Assembly (NCBI RefSeq): GCF_022179545.1
Contig: NZ_AP025518.1
Span: 4,092,001-4,156,000, forward strand
From: Mycolicibacterium fortuitum subsp. fortuitum
GTDB taxonomy: Bacteria > Actinomycetota > Actinomycetes > Mycobacteriales > Mycobacteriaceae
Length of the DNA stretch: 64,000 nt
Direction of reading: 5' to 3'
In this document: positions 39,070 through 48,651 of the stretch, piece by piece
Numbering within the stretch: the first letter of the stretch is position 1
Layout: each line of letters begins with the position of its first letter
The notes under the pieces: model-generated
What the model was told of the DNA's origin: nothing
Database searches by the model: none
The model's input: the letters and a program-made list of their open reading frames with translations, nothing else
Position numbers and translations under genes: made by a program

Positions 39070-40218
39070 ATGGCAGCGTCCGTCCTCGTCATCGGTGCGG
39101 GTATCACCGGCCTGGCCACCGCAGTCGCTCTGCAGCAGCAGGGGTTCGAGGTGTGCGTGACCGAGGCACGCGACGACGTGACGCCCGGCGCCGGAATCAG
39201 CTTGTGGCCCAACGCGTTGGCCGCACTCGATGAGATCCGTCTCGGCGATCAGGTGCGTGCTGCCGGCGGCCGGGTCACCGCGGGGGCACTGCGCCGGCCC
39301 GACGGATCCTGGCTGCGCAGACCGGCCGCGCAAAGGTTCACCCGGGCGCTGGGTGAACCCCTGGTGGTGATCAGGCGTGCGACGCTGACCGAGATCCTCA
39401 CCGGCGCGCTGACTCCGGGAACCGTTCACCATGGCCGCACCGCCGAGCGCATCGTGGCCGACAGCTCAGGCGTGCGGGTCTCCTTCTCCGATGGTTCGGT
39501 CCATGAGGCGGACGGTGTGGTCGGCGCCGACGGTGTCGACTCTGTGGTGGCCCGTCATCTGAACGGTCCGCTGCCCCGCCGCTATGCGGGCTACACCGCG
39601 TGGCGCGCGGTGGCGGCATGCCCGCTGGATCCCGAACTGTCAGGCGAAACGCACGGCTCCGGCCTGCTCGTCGGGCACGTACCGCTGGGGGCCGACCACA
39701 CATATTGGTTCGCCACTCAGCGCGCCCCCCGCGGGCACACCGCGCCCGACGGCGAACTGACACACCTGAGCCAACTCTTCTCGTCTTGGGCCGAGCCTGT
39801 CCCGACTCTGCTGGCGACGACCGATCCCGATCAGCTGCTCCGCAACGACCTTTACGACCGGGCTCCCGCCCGGCGCTGGGCAAGTGGTCCGGTGGTGATC
39901 GCCGGCGACGCTGCCCACCCGATGCGCCCACATCTCGGCCAGGGCGGCTGCCAGGGGCTCGAAGACGCGGCCACCCTGGGCGCCCTCGCAGCCCGCAGCC
40001 AGGATCTGGCGAGCGCCTTCTCCCGCTTTGTGGCCCTGCGACGCAGGCGGACCATGGCGATCGTGCGGGAGTCGAAGTTCATCGGTCAGGTGGTGAACCT
40101 GCATCCGGAGGTGCTCAGCGCCGCGGCCACGCGGGCATCCGTTTTGGTACCCGAGTTCGTCTTGACGCGGCACCTGGCCTCGATCGCTGCGCGCGGAGCC
40201 TTCACGCCCGTGCGCTGA
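39070..40218 (+). CDS. FAD-dependent monooxygenase
   Basis: A 382-residue flavoprotein of the aromatic hydroxylase (UbiH/salicylate hydroxylase-like) class. The N-terminal dinucleotide fold is VLVIGAGITGLATAVAL and the second FAD motif is VVIAGDAAHPMRPHLGQGGCQGLEDA. The ATG at 39070 is supported by a TACATT hexamer ending six bases upstream (leaderless pattern). The substrate is unknown. Confidence 0.85.
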   Translation: MAASVLVIGAGITGLATAVALQQQGFEVCVTEARDDVTPGAGISLWPNALAALDEIRLGDQVRAAGGRVTAGALRRPDGSWLRRPAAQRFTRALGEPLVVIRRATLTEILTGALTPGTVHHGRTAERIVADSSGVRVSFSDGSVHEADGVVGADGVDSVVARHLNGPLPRRYAGYTAWRAVAACPLDPELSGETHGSGLLVGHVPLGADHTYWFATQRAPRGHTAPDGELTHLSQLFSSWAEPVPTLLATTDPDQLLRNDLYDRAPARRWASGPVVIAGDAAHPMRPHLGQGGCQGLEDAATLGALAARSQDLASAFSRFVALRRRRTMAIVRESKFIGQVVNLHPEVLSAAATRASVLVPEFVLTRHLASIAARGAFTPVR

Positions 40219-40220
40219 TC

Positions 40221-40811
<591 letters not shown>

Positions 40812-40937
40812 TCAAGTTTTTTCCGAGGTTGCCGAGACCGGAGTAACCGGAGTGCTTTCTGGTGAAACAGATGAAGCAGAAGCGGTGCCGGGCTGCTGCC
40901 CGGCACCGCTTCTGATGAAGTTGTTGGACGCGCCCAG

Positions 40938-41288
<351 letters not shown>

Positions 41289-41291
41289 TCA

Positions 41292-41329
41292 GCACCCGCC
41301 CAGGCGGGTGCGGAAGCCTGAAGTCAGGC
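41292..41329 (-). promoter_or_regulatory. Two adjacent hairpins in the rpf leader
   Basis: The first hairpin has a 9-base stem with a two-base loop, the second a 6-base stem with a two-base loop; they lie 31 bases before the start. They would sit between promoter and start codon of the minimal rpf gene and may control it. I looked for the c-di-AMP (ydaO) riboswitch known upstream of other rpf genes and did not find its conserved core. Confidence 0.5.
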
Positions 41330-41601
41330 CGGAGGGTTGGTTCGCGCCGTCTCGGTCAGGCACGAAAGGGAGGGCCACAGTGCCCGGCCCGGGCTCAGAC
41401 CCAGGCCCCGCGTCGGGCGTATTCGCCACCGCGGCCCCACTCACACGCAGGTTCTTGGTGTTGAAATTATTTGCTCCGTGTCGGAGACGCTTTGGACCGT
41501 ACAAAGGTCGCGAAGAGAAGTCATCCCGATGTAGAAGCGATCGCGGAAAGATCACGGACAGATAACGAGACGCCGAACGTTTGATTTGCGCAGGTCAGCG
41601 C

Positions 41602-41660
41602 GTGCAACTGCGCCGTTACATTTTCGTGATCGGCGCAAACGAAACGTGAGCGAGATCACG
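41602..41660 (-). promoter_or_regulatory. Second copy of rpf upstream element with Crp-like site
   Basis: CGTGCAACTGCGCCGTTACA (41602-41621) matches the first rpf gene element at 16 of 20 bases. CGTGAGCGAGATCACG (41645-41660) has the GTGA-N6-TCAC Crp core. The distance to the rpf start (about 340-400 bases) is long, so a long leader or a distal site is implied. Confidence 0.5.
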
Positions 41661-42312
41661 CGATTTTTGTGAACTGGCCCACTTGGCGCCGGCGTAACGC
41701 CACCGCCGCGCGCGGTTGTCCTGAACAAAAAGCGCAGGTAGATGCCACTGACGAGTGTCATCGAGCAACACAACACCCGAATTCGTTCGCTGCGGCCGCC
41801 TCACCGCCGCGAGCCAGCTACAGACCCAAATCGGTTGGTACACAACGGCCTACCGTGTCGTCAATCAGCTGAGGAAACAGCCGCGCGCCACCTAGCCGAC
41901 CAGTCCGCGAAAGTCGCAGCGGACCGAAATCTATTGGCCCGCAGACATTTCCGGTCCACACCGGAGAAACGTCAGGCCCACGGGACAACCCGGCCGACGA
42001 CCGCGCGATCCGACCAGCCCCGCCAAAGCGCACGGTCAGGGTTCTTTTGTCCGAAATCGCGCCCGCTCAGCACGCGACGCAGCGAATAGCACGCCTTATT
42101 GCCGCAGGCCTGCCTGCCGTCAATACCCCTGGCGGCCAATGACTTTCATAGTCAGCCTCCTCGGGGCTCCCGATGACGTTTCCGGAATTCGGCTCACTTC
42201 CGGGTCCGCGAATATCGGGCAACGACTGTTTGTTTATTTCGAAACGGTAAATAGGGCCCAGTTCAGATGGAAATTCGCAATTTGCTGGATTCGGCCGGGC
42301 GGAATAGATCCC

Positions 42313-42933
42313 TCAAGGCAGGTCAGCCGCGGTATTGACATTGGTCAGCGCGCGCTGCGGCGCCATGACGATCCGTTGCGTGTCGACCGACTCGGCCAGG
42401 GCTCGCATGCTGCGCCGGCCGTCGTGGACCAGAGCTGAGATCTGCTCGACGAGCGCACTGCGGTAGATGCCCGCCAGATAGTGAGCTCTGCCATCCCAGG
42501 GCAGCACGATGTCGGCGGGTATCCGTTCGGCGGAGGCCGCCAGGGTGTCGATCAGGTCCGCAGACAGGTAGGGCATATCGACCGCGCACACAAAGGCGCG
42601 GTCCACACCGGCCTCCGCGACGGCACGCAGTCCGCGGCCGGTCGCCACCAGGGGTCCGACCCCGCGTACTTCGTCGCGCAGCACCTCGGCCTTCAGTTCG
42701 GGCAGCGGCTGGCCGGGGGCGGCGATGACGAAAACCGGTGAACAGCGAGCGCTCACGGCCGCGACCACGTGCTCGACCATGGTCGCGCCGTCGAACGGCA
42801 GCGTCGCCTTGTCGCGCCCCATCCGACGAGAAGCCCCGCCCGCCAGAATTACCGCGGCGAGCGGGGCTGTACTCAAAGCGTTTCGGTCAGCAGTATCAAC
42901 GCTTTTAGTCCACGGTCCAAGTGTCTTTGCCAC
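42313..42933 (-). CDS. mobA: Molybdenum cofactor guanylyltransferase
   Basis: MobA attaches GMP to molybdopterin to form MGD. The 206-residue protein has the nucleotidyltransferase start [20 protein letters not shown] and [14 protein letters not shown]. The GTG at 42933 is the longest plausible start and overlaps korB by 29 bases; a TTG at 42876 is possible, so the start is uncertain. It corresponds to Rv2453c by order. MGD made by this enzyme would serve the FdhF-like protein encoded 7 kb away. Confidence 0.9.
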   Translation of the reverse strand: MAKTLGPWTKSVDTADRNALSTAPLAAVILAGGASRRMGRDKATLPFDGATMVEHVVAAVSARCSPVFVIAAPGQPLPELKAEVLRDEVRGVGPLVATGRGLRAVAEAGVDRAFVCAVDMPYLSADLIDTLAASAERIPADIVLPWDGRAHYLAGIYRSALVEQISALVHDGRRSMRALAESVDTQRIVMAPQRALTNVNTAADLP

Positions 42934-43984
42934 GCAGCAAGGATTGCAGAGCTGCGGTGTCGTGGGGCTTGGATTCGATGGCCGTGTTGACCTGCTGACG
43001 CGCGGCGTCGTCGTAGGTGGGCCGGTTGACCTTACGGAAGATGCCCATCACCATGTGGTCGAGGTTCTGCTCGCTCAACCGTGACAGCGCGAATGCGTAA
43101 GCGGGATCGTCGATCTCGGCGTTGTGCACCACGATGTCGTCGGCCGCCACCTCGGCGGTCTTGGCGACCTCGAGGCCGTATCCGGACTTGACCACGCAGT
43201 ATTCGCCATCGGTGCCGAACTTGATCGGCTCACCGTGGCTGACGTTGATCAGCCGCTCCTCGGCACCCTCCTTGCGCAGGGCGTCGAACGAACCGTCGTT
43301 GAAGATCGGGCAGTCTTGCATGATCTCCACCAGCGCGGCACCGCGATGCTCGGCTGCACCGCGCAGCACCTCGGACAGGCCCTTGCGGTCGGAGTCCAGG
43401 GCACGGCCGACGAAAGTGGCCTCGGCTCCCAGCGCCAGCGACACCGGGTTGAACGGGTAGTCCAGCGAACCCATGGGCGTCGACTTGGTGACCTTGCCGA
43501 CCTCGGACGTCGGCGAGTACTGGCCCTTGGTGAGACCGTAGATCCGGTTGTTGAACAGCAGGATCGTGATGTTGATGTTGCGACGCAGCGCGTGGATCAG
43601 GTGGTTACCACCGATCGACAGCGAGTCACCGTCGCCGGTGACGACCCACACCGACAGGTCGGGACGGGCCAGCGCAAGGCCGGTGGCGATGGTCGGGGCA
43701 CGACCGTGGATCGAGTGGAAGCCGTAGGTCTCCAGGTAGTAGGGGAACCGGCTGGAGCAGCCGATGCCGCTGATGAACGCGATGTTCTCGCGCTTGAGAC
43801 CCAGCTCAGGCAGGAAGTTGCGAATCGTGTTGAGGATGACGTAGTCGCCGCAACCGGGGCACCAGCGGACCTCCTGGTCACTGGTGAAGTCCTTGCCCTT
43901 CTGCGGCTGGTCGGTGGTGGGGACCAGGGAGTTCTTGGTCAGAGCCTCTGTCAGCCCCAGGTCTGCGCCGATCAGGTCAGTCAT
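42905..43984 (-). CDS. korB: 2-oxoglutarate:ferredoxin oxidoreductase, beta subunit
   Basis: KorB carries the thiamine diphosphate of the CoA- and ferredoxin-dependent 2-oxoglutarate dehydrogenase, an alternative to the NAD-linked complex in mycobacteria. The 359-residue chain has the iron-sulphur CPGCGDY region near residue 43 and the ThDP motif [16 protein letters not shown] running to LLFNN. It overlaps korA by four bases, forming one operon. By order it matches Rv2454c. Confidence 0.92.
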   Translation of the reverse strand: MTDLIGADLGLTEALTKNSLVPTTDQPQKGKDFTSDQEVRWCPGCGDYVILNTIRNFLPELGLKRENIAFISGIGCSSRFPYYLETYGFHSIHGRAPTIATGLALARPDLSVWVVTGDGDSLSIGGNHLIHALRRNINITILLFNNRIYGLTKGQYSPTSEVGKVTKSTPMGSLDYPFNPVSLALGAEATFVGRALDSDRKGLSEVLRGAAEHRGAALVEIMQDCPIFNDGSFDALRKEGAEERLINVSHGEPIKFGTDGEYCVVKSGYGLEVAKTAEVAADDIVVHNAEIDDPAYAFALSRLSEQNLDHMVMGIFRKVNRPTYDDAARQQVNTAIESKPHDTAALQSLLRGKDTWTVD

Positions 43985-45933
43985 GCGTTCGCTCCCACAG
44001 CATTCGACTCAGTAGGTTCCTCGATGGTGGCTGCTGCCAACCGCGCGAACTTGGCCTTGTCCGCTTCCTTCTCACCGAGCGTGCCGTCCAGCGCCGCATC
44101 GATGATGCCCTCGACCTCATCAGCGAGGAAGGCCATGCCCTCCACCTTGGTCACCGACTGCACGTCGACCAGGTACTTGCCGCGCAGCAGCAGCGCCAGC
44201 TGGCCGAGGTTCATCTCCGGCACCACGACCTTGGGGTAGCGGCGCAGCACCTCCCCGAGGTTGGCCGGGAAGGGGTTGAGGTGGCGCAGATGGGCCTGGG
44301 CCACCTTGATGCCCTTGCGGCGCGCTCGGCGGCAGGCCTCACCGATCGGCCCGTAGCTGCTCCCCCAGCCCAGCATCAGCAGTTCGGCGTCGCCGTTGGG
44401 GTCGTCGACCTCAAGATCGGGCACCGTGATGCCGGCGATCTTCTCCTGGCGCAGCCGCACCATGAGGTCGTGGTTCTTGGGCTCATAGGAGATGTTGCCG
44501 GAACCGTTGGCGGCCTCCAGCCCACCGATCCGGTGCTCCAGGCCCGGGGTACCCGGCACGGCGAACTGACGGGCCAGAGTCTCGGGGTCGCGGGCGTACG
44601 GCGCGAACGGCTCACCCGACTTGGCGAAGTTGTGCTCGATCGCAGGGTAGGTGCTGATGTCAGGAATCTGCCACGGCTCAGAGCCGTTGGCGACCGCTCC
44701 GTCAGACAGGATGATGACCGGGGTGTGGTAGTCCACCGCAATGCGCGCGGCCTCCACGGCGATGTCGAAGCAGTCCGACGGCGACTTCGGCGCGAGCACC
44801 GCGACAGGCGACTCACCGTTGCGGCCGAACAGCGCCTGCAGCAGGTCGGCCTGCTCGGTCTTTGTCGGCAGACCCGTCGACGGGCCGCCACGCTGCACGT
44901 CGATGATGATCAGCGGTAGCTCGGTCATCACAGCCAGGCCGATCGCCTCGGACTTGAGCGAGACACCCGGGCCCGAGGTGCTGGTGACGCCGAGGGCGCC
45001 GCCGTAGGAGGCGCCGATGGCGGCACCGATGCCGGCGATCTCATCCTCGGCCTGGAAGGTCAGAACGTTGAAGTTCTTGTGCTTGGACAGCTCGTGCAGG
45101 ATGTCCGACGCCGGGGTGATCGGGTAGGTACCCAGCACCACCTGGATCTGGGCCAGGTGACCGGCGGCCACGATGCCGTAGGCCAACGCGGTGTTGCCCG
45201 AGATCTGACGGTATTCACCGGACTTGAGCTTGGCCGGGGATACCTCATAGGTGGTGGCGAACGCCTCGGTGGTCTCGCCGTAGTTCCAGCCCGCCTTCAG
45301 CGCCAGGACGTTGGCCTCGGCCACGTCGGGCTTGCGGGAGAACTTTTCCCGGATGAATGCCTCGCTGTGCTCGAGCTCGCGGCCGTACATCCACGACAGC
45401 AGGCCGAGGGCGAACATGTTCTTGGCGCGTTGGCCGTCCTTCTTGGTGGCACCGATCGCCTCGACGGCGCCCAGCGTCAGCGTGGTCATCGCGACGGAGG
45501 TCACCACGTAGTCGGACAACGTGTCATCCTCTAGCGGATTGCTGTCGTATCCGACCTTGGCGAGGTTGCGCTTGGTGAATTCATCGGAGTTGGCGATGAT
45601 CAGGCCACCGCGGGGCAGATCGGAGACGTTGGCCTTGAGCGCGGCGGGGTTCATCGCCACGAGCACGTCGGGGCGGTCACCCGCGGTGAGGATGTCGTAG
45701 TCGGCGATCTGGATCTGGAACGACGAAACGCCGGGCAGGGTGCCCTGTGGCGCGCGGATCTCAGCCGGGTAATTCGGCTGGGTCGCCAGGTCGTTGCCGA
45801 AAAGTGCGGCTTCCGAAGTGAAGCGGTCGCCGGTCAGCTGCATACCGTCGCCGGAGTCGCCGGCGAAGCGGATGACGACCTTCTCGAGCTTCTGCCGCGG
45901 CGCGGCGCCATTGCCGTTGCCGTTCTCACCCAC
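43981..45933 (-). CDS. korA: 2-oxoglutarate:ferredoxin oxidoreductase, alpha subunit
   Basis: The 650-residue KorA fuses the gamma domain (VVIRFAGDSGDGMQLTGDRF) with the alpha domain (AYGIVAAGHLAQIQVVLGTY PITPASDI, then FQAEDEIAGIGAAIGASYGG). Together with KorB it oxidises 2-oxoglutarate to succinyl-CoA and reduces ferredoxin. The start is a GTG at 45933 preceded by AAAGGCGG. By order it matches Rv2455c. No dedicated ferredoxin gene is next to it. Confidence 0.92.
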   Translation of the reverse strand: MGENGNGNGAAPRQKLEKVVIRFAGDSGDGMQLTGDRFTSEAALFGNDLATQPNYPAEIRAPQGTLPGVSSFQIQIADYDILTAGDRPDVLVAMNPAALKANVSDLPRGGLIIANSDEFTKRNLAKVGYDSNPLEDDTLSDYVVTSVAMTTLTLGAVEAIGATKKDGQRAKNMFALGLLSWMYGRELEHSEAFIREKFSRKPDVAEANVLALKAGWNYGETTEAFATTYEVSPAKLKSGEYRQISGNTALAYGIVAAGHLAQIQVVLGTYPITPASDILHELSKHKNFNVLTFQAEDEIAGIGAAIGASYGGALGVTSTSGPGVSLKSEAIGLAVMTELPLIIIDVQRGGPSTGLPTKTEQADLLQALFGRNGESPVAVLAPKSPSDCFDIAVEAARIAVDYHTPVIILSDGAVANGSEPWQIPDISTYPAIEHNFAKSGEPFAPYARDPETLARQFAVPGTPGLEHRIGGLEAANGSGNISYEPKNHDLMVRLRQEKIAGITVPDLEVDDPNGDAELLMLGWGSSYGPIGEACRRARRKGIKVAQAHLRHLNPFPANLGEVLRRYPKVVVPEMNLGQLALLLRGKYLVDVQSVTKVEGMAFLADEVEGIIDAALDGTLGEKEADKAKFARLAAATIEEPTESNAVGANA

Positions 45934-46103
45934 GGCTACCGCCTTTCACACTGCTTTGACCACGTCTTTCCGGGCCGCTGTCGCGTAACGTGCCGCCGGA
46001 TCGAACGTCTACCGAATTTTGATGTCACTACCAGTACCGATTATTGCACTGCTCTTAGGCTGCGCTTCACCGCGTCGGGCCACGACACGCGGAGGGGATC
46101 CCG

Positions 46104-46172
46104 ATGAAGCTGCTGTTCACCGACGTGAACGAGCACGTTTTGAGACAAAACTGTGGTTTTCGTCACGTTTAG
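46104..46172 (+). CDS. Possible 22-residue leader peptide or small protein
   Basis: ATG at 46104 follows GGAGGGG with a seven-base spacer and opens a frame that reads MKLLFTDVNEHVLRQNCGFR plus HV, then TAG. No family resemblance is seen. Support is limited to the strong ribosome site, unusual in a gap, and to the palindrome that begins one base after the stop. It may be a small protein, a leader peptide or chance. Confidence 0.35.
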   Translation: MKLLFTDVNEHVLRQNCGFRHV

Positions 46173-46187
46173 GAGAATGTCATTCTC
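46173..46187. promoter_or_regulatory. 15-base palindrome of 7-1-7 type, Fur-like
   Basis: GAGAATG-T-CATTCTC is a perfect 7-1-7 inverted repeat, the geometry used by Fur-family regulators (Zur, Fur, Nur), although the sequence is not their textbook consensus. It lies 240 bases upstream of korA and directly after the 22-codon ORF. Confidence 0.45.
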
Positions 46188-46273
46188 TAAGGAAAAGGCT
46201 ACTGGCCGGTAGCTCTCCGCTAGCACCGGCAAGCACAAACTTGACACGTGTCGAGTCTAACCCCTACAGGCAA

Positions 46274-47089
46274 CTACCCGCGATCGGCGTGCGCGCGCTT
46301 GTCGAGCTCGCCGGCCACGAGAGCGCTCGCCGCCTGTGCGGCGCTGTGCGGATCGTGTCCGGCCGCGCGGTGTGCGACGTAGCAGGTGGTGAACATGTCC
46401 CCCGCGCCCGTCGTCTGGACGTCCAGCACCCGCCACGCGGCAGGCACCCGCTGCACCGCACCGTCGAAGTAGATGTCGCACCCTTCCGAGCCGTAGGTCA
46501 CCAGGATTTCCGCGACGCCGAGCCGCTCCGCGGTCGAGGCATCGAATGCGCCGTCGGCGACGATCACCGCCTCGTCTTCGGCGAGCTTGAGGATGTCGAC
46601 GTCGGCCAGCAGATCTGCGGGAAAGTGGCGATCTTCCACGAGCGGCCCCAGTTGGTCGACCCGCACAAGACCCTGCCCGTCGTAGGCGACCCGATGGCCG
46701 CGCGCCGCCAGCGCCGCGAGCGTCGCAGCCGGGAAGTCCGTGCGCAGCAGAGGCGCCAGGTGCACCCACGTCGTCGCTGGATCAGCGACCTCGATGTCCG
46801 CTTCCGTCCACACCGGTCCGATCGCCCGCACGCCCATGTGCCGGTGATCGGCGTCGTCGTAATCGAGGCTGAATGAACTGGTCCGCTCCGAAGGCAGAAT
46901 CTGCAGCAGCGTCCCGAACCGCGCGCGCAGCTCGTCGAAGAGCGCGTGATCGCGTTGAGCTCCCATCGCGATGATTCGGCCGGGACCGCCGGCCACCTGC
47001 AGAGCCACCCCGGCGAACGACGCACATCCGCCCGGACTGGGCGGTGCGCCGTCGATGATGTCGATCGCGAGGTTGCCGAGCACGGTCAC
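46274..47089 (-). CDS. PfkB-family sugar kinase gene, native start displaced by an IS
   Basis: A 271-residue PfkB-family carbohydrate kinase with the N-terminal strand TVLGNLAIDIIDGAPPSPGG and the catalytic motif DVQTTGAGDMFTTC. The IS481-family element at 47103-48188 separates the reading frame from its native ATG. Removing the element and one copy of the 6-base duplication joins ATG at 48205 in frame (MSRELVPG then VTVLGN), so the intact gene had about 279 codons. A GTG at 47089 could restart translation: it lies eight bases after the transposase stop, so coupling from the transposase is possible. The kinase frame itself is intact. Whether it is still expressed is unknown. Confidence 0.8.
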   Translation of the reverse strand: MTVLGNLAIDIIDGAPPSPGGCASFAGVALQVAGGPGRIIAMGAQRDHALFDELRARFGTLLQILPSERTSSFSLDYDDADHRHMGVRAIGPVWTEADIEVADPATTWVHLAPLLRTDFPAATLAALAARGHRVAYDGQGLVRVDQLGPLVEDRHFPADLLADVDILKLAEDEAVIVADGAFDASTAERLGVAEILVTYGSEGCDIYFDGAVQRVPAAWRVLDVQTTGAGDMFTTCYVAHRAAGHDPHSAAQAASALVAGELDKRAHADRG

Positions 47090-47096
47090 CCCGGGG

Positions 47097-47102
47097 ACTA
47101 GC
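47097..47102. repeat. Left copy of 6-base target duplication (ACTAGC)
   Basis: ACTAGC borders the left end of the IS. It matches the NCTAGN target known for IS481 itself. The same six bases are at 48189-48194. Confidence 0.9.
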
Positions 47103-48081
47103 TGTACTGACCTGAAAGGTTAGGTACGCGGGTGGCGGGTGGTTGGCCGCCGAGTGCGGTGTGGCCGCGGTGGTGATTGTAGGTGTGTAGCCACAGGGGG
47201 TATTCGGCGCAGCGTTCGGTGTCGCTGGTGTAGAGCCGGGCGTAGGCCCATTCATCGGCCAAGGTGCGGTGGAACCGTTCGACCTTGCCGTTGGTCTGCG
47301 GCCGATACGGCCGGGTGCGGCGGTGTTCAATCTGCCCGAGTGCTTCTTTGAAGGCATGGGAACGGTAACAGGAACCGTTGTCAGTCAATACTTTTCGAAC
47401 GGTGATCCCGTATTCGGTGAACCATGCGTGTGCCCGCGACCAGAATGCTGCGGCGGTGTCCTTGCGTTCGTCGGCGAGTATCTCGCTGTAGGCCAGTCGT
47501 GAGTGGCCGTCGATGGCGGTGTGCAGGAAGTGGTAGCCGATCGCAGGATGTCGCGAGGTGTTGCGTACCGATTGGTGGGCTTGGGAATGGCGTCTGCCCG
47601 TGGCACGGCCCAGTAATCGCCAACCTCCACCGTCGGGGATCTTGCCCAGTTTCTTCACGTCGACGTGGACCAGTTCGCCGCACTGTGCGGGCTCCATCCG
47701 GCGTACGACCAGGCCGGTGGGTCGGTCGAGCCAGCGCAGTTTGGCCAGGCCGTAACGGGTCAGAACGCGATGGACGGTGGAGGGATGCAGACCGAGCAGA
47801 TAACCGATGCGGGCTGGCCCCCACCGGCGCAGGACCCGGACTTTGATGATTCGACGTTCGGTTCGTGTGGGTGTCCGGTTGGGGCTGTGGTGCGGTCGTG
47901 AGCTGCGATCGACCATTCCGGCCCTGCCGAGCTCGCGGTAGCGGCCGGCCCAGCGTGCTGCTGTGGTCACCGCGACCTGGAATCGCTCAGCAGCACGTCG
48001 TAGCGTCCAGCCGTCCTCCACGACGCATCGGGCTAGGCGCAGACGACCGGTTTCTGACAACGGGGCATTACGGTGGGACAC
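47098..48081 (-). CDS. IS481-family transposase
   Basis: A 327-residue transposase with an N-terminal helix-turn-helix (RRAAERFQVAVTTAARWAGR) and an rve-type DDE core: Asp in GELVHVDVKKLGKI, Asp in VLTDNGSCYRS and Glu in RPQTNGKVERFHRTL. All catalytic residues are present, so the protein may be active. The start is a GTG at 48081. The reading frame crosses the terminal inverted repeat and ends at TAG (47100-47098), which is supplied by the duplicated target, not by the element. Confidence 0.93.
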   Translation of the reverse strand: MSHRNAPLSETGRLRLARCVVEDGWTLRRAAERFQVAVTTAARWAGRYRELGRAGMVDRSSRPHHSPNRTPTRTERRIIKVRVLRRWGPARIGYLLGLHPSTVHRVLTRYGLAKLRWLDRPTGLVVRRMEPAQCGELVHVDVKKLGKIPDGGGWRLLGRATGRRHSQAHQSVRNTSRHPAIGYHFLHTAIDGHSRLAYSEILADERKDTAAAFWSRAHAWFTEYGITVRKVLTDNGSCYRSHAFKEALGQIEHRRTRPYRPQTNGKVERFHRTLADEWAYARLYTSDTERCAEYPLWLHTYNHHRGHTALGGQPPATRVPNLSGQYS

Positions 48082-48188
48082 GAAGACCTCCGAAGTGAGT
48101 TGGTGCGTTCCTCGACAGCTCGCACTTCACTCGGAGGTCTTCGTCATGTCACCACGCCACGCCGTCCCTAACGTCCGTGGTCAGTACA
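47103..48188 (-). mobile_element. IS481-family insertion sequence, 1086 bp, complete
   Basis: The element has inverted ends: TGTACTGACC at 47103-47112 and its complement GGTCAGTACA at 48179-48188. After a six-base unmatched stretch the two ends agree again at GTTAGG. One transposase gene fills it. A perfect 6-base duplication ACTAGC flanks both sides, so the insertion is recent. It lies in the 5-prime end of a PfkB kinase gene, between codons 4 and 6. Confidence 0.93.
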
Positions 48189-48194
48189 ACTAGC
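48189..48194. repeat. Right copy of 6-base target duplication (ACTAGC)
   Basis: Identical to 47097-47102. In the ancestral gene it was part of codons 4 to 6 of the kinase. Confidence 0.9.
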
Positions 48195-48205
48195 TCTCGT
48201 GACAT
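48195..48205 (-). pseudogene. Stranded first codons of the interrupted PfkB kinase
   Basis: ATG at 48205 starts M-S-R-E, after which the ancestral frame continued through the duplicated target into the kinase body. A GGGAGA ribosome site precedes the ATG. From here ribosomes would now run into the IS end instead of the kinase. Confidence 0.75.
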
Positions 48206-48276
48206 GGATGAAGTCTCCCGGTCAGAGCCCTCGCCACGCTCCCCGACCCCACTCGATCGTCGACCGGCCATCGAAA

Positions 48277-48292
48277 TGTGAGCCAAGTCACA
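48277..48292. promoter_or_regulatory. Perfect Crp-consensus site
   Basis: TGTGA-GCCAAG-TCACA matches the mycobacterial Crp consensus TGTGA-N6-TCACA exactly. It lies between the divergent interrupted kinase (native ATG 48205) and the small secreted protein gene (48377), 72 and 85 bases from the starts, so it could act on either. Confidence 0.7.
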
Positions 48293-48376
48293 CCTCAGGG
48301 AATGGAATGCAGCGCCTCGGATGCGCATTGGAAATCACATAGGCAACCAATGCGGCGATGACGAAGGGTCTGCGAA

Positions 48377-48625
48377 ATGCGCATGGATTCGAGGGTCAAG
48401 CTTCTCCTCTGTACCGCGGGCTTTGCCGCGGTGGCAGCCATGGCCGGAGTCGGACTGAACACCACCGAGATTCATGGCTCTCCCCAAATGTCTGTGCCCG
48501 CAGCCGAACCGACCATGCACTTCGGCGAGACCGTGACCCAGTCCGCAGCCCCGTCCACACCTCAGACACCTGCCGCCACCCCTCCGGTGAAGGCTCAACC
48601 CGCACCCACCGCCGAGCCAGGCTGA
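48377..48625 (+). CDS. Small exported Pro-rich protein
   Basis: An 82-residue protein with a signal peptide or anchor (VKLLLCTAGFAAVAAMAGVG) and a Pro/Ala/Thr-rich mature part (SAAPSTPQTPAATPPVK). No domain is recognised. The start may be 48377 or the ATG at 48383. A perfect Crp-type site is 85 bases upstream. The function is unknown. Confidence 0.65.
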   Translation: MRMDSRVKLLLCTAGFAAVAAMAGVGLNTTEIHGSPQMSVPAAEPTMHFGETVTQSAAPSTPQTPAATPPVKAQPAPTAEPG

Positions 48626-48651
48626 ACCAGCTGGGGCCGCACCCGGGCCGC

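Larger units (their letters stand above)
45934..46273. other. 340-base gap with small ORF and two palindromes
   Basis: The gap between korA and the kinase contains no full gene. It holds a 22-codon ORF with an excellent ribosome site (46104-46172), a 15-base Fur-like palindrome just after it (46173-46187), and a GACACGTGTC palindrome (46243-46252) next to the kinase stop. Confidence 0.5.

Noticed and set aside
41742..42089. 115-codon plus-strand ORF in the rpf-mobA gap
   Set aside because: No motif, no ribosome site, and composition unlike neighbouring genes.
46041..46247. 68-codon minus-strand ORF between the kinase and korA
   Set aside because: No motif or ribosome site; it overlaps the palindrome and opposes the better-supported 22-codon ORF.
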